Source: Thiobacillus sp.
GTDB lineage: Bacteria; Pseudomonadota; Gammaproteobacteria; Burkholderiales; Thiobacillaceae
DNA length: 64,000 nt
Assembly (NCBI GenBank): GCA_024235835.1
Contig: JACKLQ010000001.1
Span: forward strand, 372,001-436,000
Direction: 5' to 3'
The translations under genes were made by a program, and so were the position numbers. Under the pieces are notes generated by a model. It searched no databases and had not been told where the DNA came from. It worked only from the letters and a program-made list of their open reading frames with translations. Positions 59,243 to 64,000 of the stretch are shown here, piece after piece. Within the stretch, counting starts at the first letter, position 1, and every line of letters starts with the position of its first letter.

Positions 59243-60655
59243 ATGGTCCGCACCCGCTTCGCCCCCTCCCCCACCGGTTACCTGCACATCGGCGGTGCCC
59301 GCACCGCCCTTTTCTCCTGGGCCTTTGCCCGCAAGATGGGAGGCACCTTCGTGCTGCGCATCGAGGATACTGACCGGGAGCGATCTACCCAGGCTTCGGT
59401 CCAGGCGATCCTGGACGGCATGAGCTGGCTGGGCCTGGACTGGGACGAAGGCCCCTACTACCAGATGGAGCGCCTGGAGCGGTACAAGGCCGTGGTGGAC
59501 ATGCTGCTGGAGCAGGGCCATGCCTATTACTGCTACGCCAGCAAGGAAGAGCTGGACGAGATGCGGGAGGCCCAGAAGGCCCGGGGCGACAAGCCTCGCT
59601 ACGACGGCCGCTGGCGCCCGGAGCCGGGCAAGGACCTGTCGCCACCCCCCGCCGGCGTCACCCCGGTGATCCGCTTCAGGACCCCGCAGGAGGGTGAGGT
59701 CACCTTCAACGACATGATCAAGGGCCCCATCACGGTGGCCAACAACGAGCTGGACGATCTGGTCATCGTGCGGGGGGACGGCATTCCCACCTATAACTTC
59801 GGCGTGGTGGTGGACGACTGGGACATGCAGATCAGCCATGTCATCCGGGGCGACGACCACGTCAACAACACGCCGCGCCAGATCAACATCCTCAAGGCCC
59901 TGGGGGCCCCCATCCCCACCTACGCCCATGTGCCCATGATCCTGGGCCAGGACGGGGAGCGCCTGTCCAAGCGCCACGGCGCCGTGTCCGTCACCCAGTA
60001 CCGGGACGAGGGCTACCTGCCCGAGGCCCTGATGAACTACCTGGCCCGCCTGGGCTGGGGCCACGGCGACGACGAGAAATTCAGCGCCCGGCAATTCGTG
60101 GAATGGTTCGACGTGGGCGGGGTGAACCACGCTGCGGCCCGCTTCGACGGCTCCAAGCTCACCTGGCTCAACCAGCAGTACCTGAAGGAGGCGGACGACA
60201 CCCGCCTGGCGGATCTGGTGCGCCCCTTTCTCAAGGCCCAGGGCATCGAACCCAATGGCGGTCCGGACCCGGTGCCCCTCATCGGCCTGGTGAAGGAACG
60301 GGTGGGCACGGTGGAAGAACTGGCCGACGGCCTGCACATCTATTACCGCCAGGCCCTGCCGGCGCTGGAGGACGTGAAGGCCAAGCTGGCCCCCGCAGCC
60401 CTGCCCGCCTTCGAGAAACTGCGCCAGGACATGGAGACGGTGGCCTGGGAAGCGCCGATCCTGGGCCAACTGCTCAAGGACAACGCCGCCGCCTTCGGCC
60501 TGAAGATGGGCCAGATCGGCATGCCCCTGCGCCTGGTGCTGTTCGGAACGGCCCAGACCCCCGCCATCGACCAGGTCCTGGCCCTGATGGGACGGCAGGA
60601 GATCCTGCGCCGCTTCGACGCCGCCTGGCCCCACGTCAAGGTGGCCCTGGAATAA
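59243..60655 (+). CDS. gltX: Glutamyl-tRNA synthetase
   Basis: The 470-residue class-I synthetase has FAPSPTGYLHIGGARTALFS (HIGH-type HIGG) and the KMSKS-type loop ERLSKRHGAVSV, plus GIPTYNFGVVVDDWDMQISH. A C-terminal anticodon-binding helical domain completes it. It charges tRNA-Glu. The start follows the tRNA-Val gene on the opposite strand by 124 bp. Confidence 0.97.
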   Translation: MVRTRFAPSPTGYLHIGGARTALFSWAFARKMGGTFVLRIEDTDRERSTQASVQAILDGMSWLGLDWDEGPYYQMERLERYKAVVDMLLEQGHAYYCYASKEELDEMREAQKARGDKPRYDGRWRPEPGKDLSPPPAGVTPVIRFRTPQEGEVTFNDMIKGPITVANNELDDLVIVRGDGIPTYNFGVVVDDWDMQISHVIRGDDHVNNTPRQINILKALGAPIPTYAHVPMILGQDGERLSKRHGAVSVTQYRDEGYLPEALMNYLARLGWGHGDDEKFSARQFVEWFDVGGVNHAAARFDGSKLTWLNQQYLKEADDTRLADLVRPFLKAQGIEPNGGPDPVPLIGLVKERVGTVEELADGLHIYYRQALPALEDVKAKLAPAALPAFEKLRQDMETVAWEAPILGQLLKDNAAAFGLKMGQIGMPLRLVLFGTAQTPAIDQVLALMGRQEILRRFDAAWPHVKVALE

Positions 60656-60731
60656 CCCCTAAGGACGATGGTGCCCCCCGGGGCCAGCGACTACAATCCC
60701 GCCCGCTAGTACACAAGCAAATAAGCAAATA

Positions 60732-61367
60732 ATGAAATTGATTGGTTCCCTTACCAGCCCCTTCGTGCGCAAGGTACGCATCGTGGCGGCTGAAAAACAC
60801 ATCGATTACGAATTCGTGCTGGACGTGCCCTGGAATGAAGATACCCAGGTCCCCACCTTCAACCCCCTGGGCAAGGTGCCGGTGTGGGTGCTGGACGACG
60901 GCAAGACCCTGTTCGATTCCAGGGTCATCGTGGACTACCTGGACAGCGTGAGCCCTGCGGGCCACGTCATGCCCAAGGACGCCCGTCCCCGCATCGCCGT
61001 GAAGCGATGGGAGGCCTTGGCTGACGGCGTCTGCGACGCGGCCGCCCTGGTTTTCGTGGAGAAGAAGCGCCCCGTGGCCCAGCAGAGCCCCGAGTGGATC
61101 CGCCGCCAGATGGGCAAGGTTCAGGCGGGCCTCAAGGCCATGAGCGAGGATCTGGAGCAGCAACTGGTCACCCAGAAGGGCGCCCAGGACTCCTGGTGCG
61201 CGGGGGAGGTCTTCACCCTGGCGGACATCGCCGTGGGCTGTGCCCTGGGTTACCTGGAGTTCCGCTTCCCCGAACTGGACTGGCGCCGGGCCCACCCGAA
61301 CCTGTCCGAACTTTACGACCGGCTCATGCGCCGCTCCACCTTCAAGGACACCGTGCCGGTGGGCTAA
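60732..61367 (+). CDS. Glutathione S-transferase family protein
   Basis: The 211-residue protein has an N-terminal thioredoxin-like domain (IGSLTSPFVRKVRIVAAEK, with Ser in the TSPFV loop) and KVPVWVLDDGKTLFDSRVIV (cis-Pro and Glu/Asp-Ser site). The helical C-terminal domain includes FTLADIAVGCALGYLEFR. Typical GST length; substrate unknown. Confidence 0.92.
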   Translation: MKLIGSLTSPFVRKVRIVAAEKHIDYEFVLDVPWNEDTQVPTFNPLGKVPVWVLDDGKTLFDSRVIVDYLDSVSPAGHVMPKDARPRIAVKRWEALADGVCDAAALVFVEKKRPVAQQSPEWIRRQMGKVQAGLKAMSEDLEQQLVTQKGAQDSWCAGEVFTLADIAVGCALGYLEFRFPELDWRRAHPNLSELYDRLMRRSTFKDTVPVG

Positions 61368-61386
61368 GCCCTCTGTTGCTGCGCTC

Positions 61387-62649
61387 ATGACCCATAATCA
61401 GGGCATGAGTGCCTATCCCCTGGACGCCCTTTATCCCTACCTGATCAGCCTGGCCATCGGCCTGCTTATCGGCCTGGAGCGGGAACGCAACCCCTCCGCC
61501 AAGGCGGGCCTGCGCACCTTCTCCCTGGTGGCCCTGGCCGGCACCCTGGGGGCCATGCTGTCCGACCAGACCGGCGAGGCCTGGATCCTGGCGGCGGGCC
61601 TGCTGGTCATGGGCGCCATGATGGTGGCGGCCCACCTCAAGGAAGAAAGGGTGGACGACCCGGGCACCACCACCGTGGCCGCTGTCGTGGTGTGCTATGC
61701 CCTGGGGGCCATGGTCTGGTATGGCCAGATCCATCTGGCCGTCACCCTGGCCATCCTTTCCACCGTGCTGCTGTACTTCAAGGCGGAACTGAAGGGCGTG
61801 TCCCAGACCCTCACCCGGCGGGACCTGCTGTCCATCCTCCAGTTCGCGGTGTTGAGCCTGGTGGTGCTGCCCATCCTGCCCGACGAGAACTACGGCCCCT
61901 ACAACGCCCTGAACCCTTACCAGATCTGGTGGATGGTGGTGCTCATCTCCGGCCTGTCCCTGGCGGGCTATGCCGCCCTGCGCGTCGCCGGCCCCCGTCA
62001 GGGCGCCCTGCTCACGGGCATCTTCGGCGGCGTGGCCTCCAGCACCGCCACCACCCTGGCCTTTTCCCGCCATGCCCGAGAGGAGGAACGCCTGACCGCC
62101 ATGTCCGCCGTGGTGATCCTCACCGCCAACTGGGTGGTGCTGATCCGCCTGGCCATCCTCACGGCCATCATGGCCCCGGGCCTGTTGCCGGACATGGGCC
62201 TGATCGTGGCCGGCGGCCTGGCCACCGGCGGCATCGTCCTGGCCTTCAACTGGCGTGGCCTGGAGGCCAGGACCAACGCCCCGGTACTTGAACTGGGCAA
62301 CCCCACGGAAATCCGCATGGCCCTGTCCTTCGGCGCCCTTTATGCCGCCGTGCTGTTCGCCGTCGCCTGGCTCACGGACTGGGCCGGCCATGTGGGTACC
62401 TACGGCGTGGCCATCGTGTCCGGCCTGACGGACATTGACGCCATCACCCTCTCCACCCTGCGCCTGCTGGGATTGGAGTCCCTGGGCAGCCACCAGGCCC
62501 TCACCGCCATCCTCCTGGCCTTGCTGGCCAACATTGCCTTCAAGAGCGGAATGTCGTTGGTTCTGGGCGGGCTGCCCCTGGCCAGGCGGGTGCTGCCCGG
62601 CATGGCCGCGACGGCGGCGGGGTGCGTGGCCGGCTACTTCCTTATCTGA
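61387..62649 (+). CDS. MgtC/DUF4010 family inner-membrane protein
   Basis: The 420-residue protein (or 414 from the ATG at 61405) begins with the MgtC motif LAIGLLIGLERER (about 18-30), has KAGLRTFSLVALAGTLGAML, then a long DUF4010 region with many helices (GIFGGVASSTATTLAFSRHA, VSGLTDIDAITLSTLRL). About 12 transmembrane segments in all. Function unproven; family members are thought to handle ions or small solutes. It lies 19 bases after the GST gene. Confidence 0.87.
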   Translation: MTHNQGMSAYPLDALYPYLISLAIGLLIGLERERNPSAKAGLRTFSLVALAGTLGAMLSDQTGEAWILAAGLLVMGAMMVAAHLKEERVDDPGTTTVAAVVVCYALGAMVWYGQIHLAVTLAILSTVLLYFKAELKGVSQTLTRRDLLSILQFAVLSLVVLPILPDENYGPYNALNPYQIWWMVVLISGLSLAGYAALRVAGPRQGALLTGIFGGVASSTATTLAFSRHAREEERLTAMSAVVILTANWVVLIRLAILTAIMAPGLLPDMGLIVAGGLATGGIVLAFNWRGLEARTNAPVLELGNPTEIRMALSFGALYAAVLFAVAWLTDWAGHVGTYGVAIVSGLTDIDAITLSTLRLLGLESLGSHQALTAILLALLANIAFKSGMSLVLGGLPLARRVLPGMAATAAGCVAGYFLI

Positions 62650-62718
62650 TTTCCTGCTCCGGGTCTGAGGGGCCAAGACGTTTATAATGCCGGGCTTTTA
62701 CGCCAGCCAGAAACTATC

Positions 62719-63823
62719 ATGGAAGCCGAACGCCTCAATCAGATCGAAGCCCAACTGGAAGACCTCGCCAAGCGCGCCCAGGAACTCAAGGGGTATCTTT
62801 GACTACCCTGGCAAACGCGACCGTCTGACGGAAGTCATCGGCCTCTCCGAGGACCCCAAGCTGTGGGATGACAGCAAGCGGGCCCAGGAGATCGGCAAGG
62901 AACGCCGCATGCTGGAGGACATCGTCCTCAAGTGGGAAAAGCTGGACGAGGAAGTCAGCAACGCCAAGGAACTGTTCGAGCTGGCCCGGGAAGAGAAGGA
63001 CGACGACACCCTGGAGTCCATCGGCGCCGACGTGGCGGACATCGAGCAGCATGCCGCGGAGATGGAGTTCCGCCGCATGTTCAACAACCCCATGGACCCC
63101 CAGCCCTGCTTCATCGAAATCCAGTCCGGCGCCGGCGGCACCGAAGCCCAGGACTGGGCCGGCATGCTGGAACGCATGTACTTGCGCTACTGCGAAAAGC
63201 GGGGCTTCAAGGCCGAACTGCTGGAAGAATCCGAAGGTGAAGTGGCGGGCATCAAGAGCGCCACCATCCGGGTGGACGGCGACTACGCCTACGGCTACCT
63301 GCGCACCGAGACCGGTGTGCACCGCCTGGTGCGCAAGTCCCCCTTCGACTCCAACGCCCGCCGCCACACCTCCTTCTGCAGCGTCTTCGTCTACCCGGAG
63401 GTGGACGACTCCATCGAGATCGAGATCAACCCGGCGGACGTGCGCACCGACACCTACCGGGCCTCCGGCGCCGGCGGCCAGCACATCAACAAGACCGACT
63501 CGGCGGTGCGCCTGACCCACCTCCCCACCAACATCGTGGTCCAGTGCCAGAACGACCGCTCCCAGCACCGCAACAAGGACGAAGCCTGGAAAATGCTCCG
63601 CGCCCGCCTCTACGAGCTGGAATTGCGCAAGCGCCAGGCGGAACAACAGAAACTGGAAGACGCCAAGTCCGACATCGGCTGGGGCCACCAGATCAGGTCT
63701 TACGTGCTGGACCAGTCCCGCATCAAGGACCTGCGCACCAACCACGAGGTGGGCAATACCCAGGCCGTGCTTGACGGGGATTTGGACGACTTTATCGAGG
63801 CCAGTCTGAAGCAGGGGGTTTGA
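62719..63823 (+). CDS. prfB: Peptide chain release factor 2, programmed +1 frameshift
   Basis: Reading starts at ATG 62719 and reaches CTT TGA C at 62797-62803. The context AAGGGGTATCTTTGAC is the classic RF2 shift site, with an internal Shine-Dalgarno-like AAGGGG three bases before CTT. After slipping by one base, the frame continues from GAC (62801) to the stop at 63823, giving 367 residues. The protein has SPF (KSPFDSNARR, stop-codon recognition) and GGQ in GAGGQHINKTDS (peptide release). RF2 reads UAA and UGA and autoregulates through its own UGA. Confidence 0.97.
62788..62803 (+). promoter_or_regulatory. prfB programmed frameshift element
   Basis: AAGGGG (internal Shine-Dalgarno) plus the slippery CTT and in-frame TGA followed by C. 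It is nearly identical to the E. coli RF2 element. Confidence 0.95.
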
Positions 63824-63842
63824 GGAGAATTGAAGTTCCGCC

Positions 63843-64000
63843 TCAGACCGGTGGCAGGGTCTTGATTCTCAGCAGTTCGGCGATCACCTCATCCTCGCTC
63901 CAGTGGCGGGTGATCCAGATGGCCAGGGCAGTGCGGGACAGGTAGCGCCACAGCAGGCCTCTTTGCAAGGCGTGGTCCACCAGATGGCGCTTGGCGATGT
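63843..64000 (-). CDS. C-terminal end of an unidentified protein
   Basis: The window edge cuts a minus-strand frame whose last 51 residues are visible, ending with WRYLSRTALAIWITRHWSED, then EVIAELLRIKTLPPV and stop. The segment is helical. It is convergent with prfB with a 19-bp gap. Too little is seen to name it. Confidence 0.55.
   Translation of the reverse strand, partial: IAKRHLVDHALQRGLLWRYLSRTALAIWITRHWSEDEVIAELLRIKTLPPV

Noticed and set aside
62719..62803. Frameshift in prfB as a sequencing error or pseudogene
   Set aside because: The internal Shine-Dalgarno, CTT and TGAC context match the known programmed shift site.

Overview
The window reads as a chromosome segment of a GC-rich betaproteobacterium, probably near Rhodocyclales or Nitrosomonadales. 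This is inferred from the sdhCDAB-sdhE-gltA-sucA order, an H-NS family regulator, PEP-CTERM sorting signals, REP-like inverted repeats and standard grpE-dnaK-dnaJ, lolA, ftsK, trxB, tadA, gltX and prfB genes. No rRNA, CRISPR array or prophage is visible. One tRNA (Val, CAC) is present.

Left part (1-21.5 kb): a Bat-type operon (tail of a DUF58 gene, DUF4381-like protein, two VWA proteins, a TPR protein and BatD) is followed by one long plus-strand gene train. The train starts with an O-methyltransferase, a secreted YdjY-domain protein and a secreted alpha/alpha-toroid (terpenoid-cyclase-like) protein. It then runs into an enlarged ebo cluster: eboD, a VTT-type membrane protein, eboA, eboB, an unknown 100-residue protein, a second eboB-like gene, eboE, eboF and eboC. 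Ebo proteins are linked to export of a metabolite precursor to the periplasm in cyanobacteria; the substrate here is unknown. Next come an Fe3+-type ABC transporter and, translationally coupled to its ATPase gene, a Pro/Ala-rich membrane-anchored protein with a striking TTNSS N-terminal motif. A radical SAM/SPASM enzyme follows four bases later. The last two look like a substrate/maturase pair.

Middle (21.5-31 kb) is an accessory zone. A two-gene module is present twice in tandem: a secreted alpha/alpha-toroid protein with thrombospondin-type-3 and dockerin-like calcium repeats, then a PEP-CTERM protein. The copies are nearly identical over the last ~1.06 kb but strongly diverged upstream, and both carry the same 14-bp palindrome just before the first gene. 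Then come a VapBC/FitAB-type locus whose toxin has an in-frame stop, a hicAB pair sitting between a broken and an intact copy of the 3' end of an unusual radical SAM gene, and a small dimeric-barrel-like protein.

Right part (31-64 kb) is mostly core: lolA, ftsK, a macro-domain protein, trxB, an Smr protein, an L,D-transpeptidase-like protein, tadA, an H-NS protein, the TCA block (sucA, gltA, sdhE, sdhB, sdhA, sdhD, sdhC), a 2Fe-2S reductase, and dnaJ-dnaK-grpE with a four-helix-bundle gene inserted between dnaJ and dnaK. A B12-type radical SAM gene is followed by a 186-bp MITE with a 10-bp target duplication, a PIN/AbrB toxin-antitoxin pair, and a lower-GC island with a broken YoeB-like toxin and an unrecognised ORF. 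After that come rof, sppA, a Rieske protein, gph, tRNA-Val, gltX, a GST, an MgtC/DUF4010 membrane protein and prfB with its programmed +1 frameshift.
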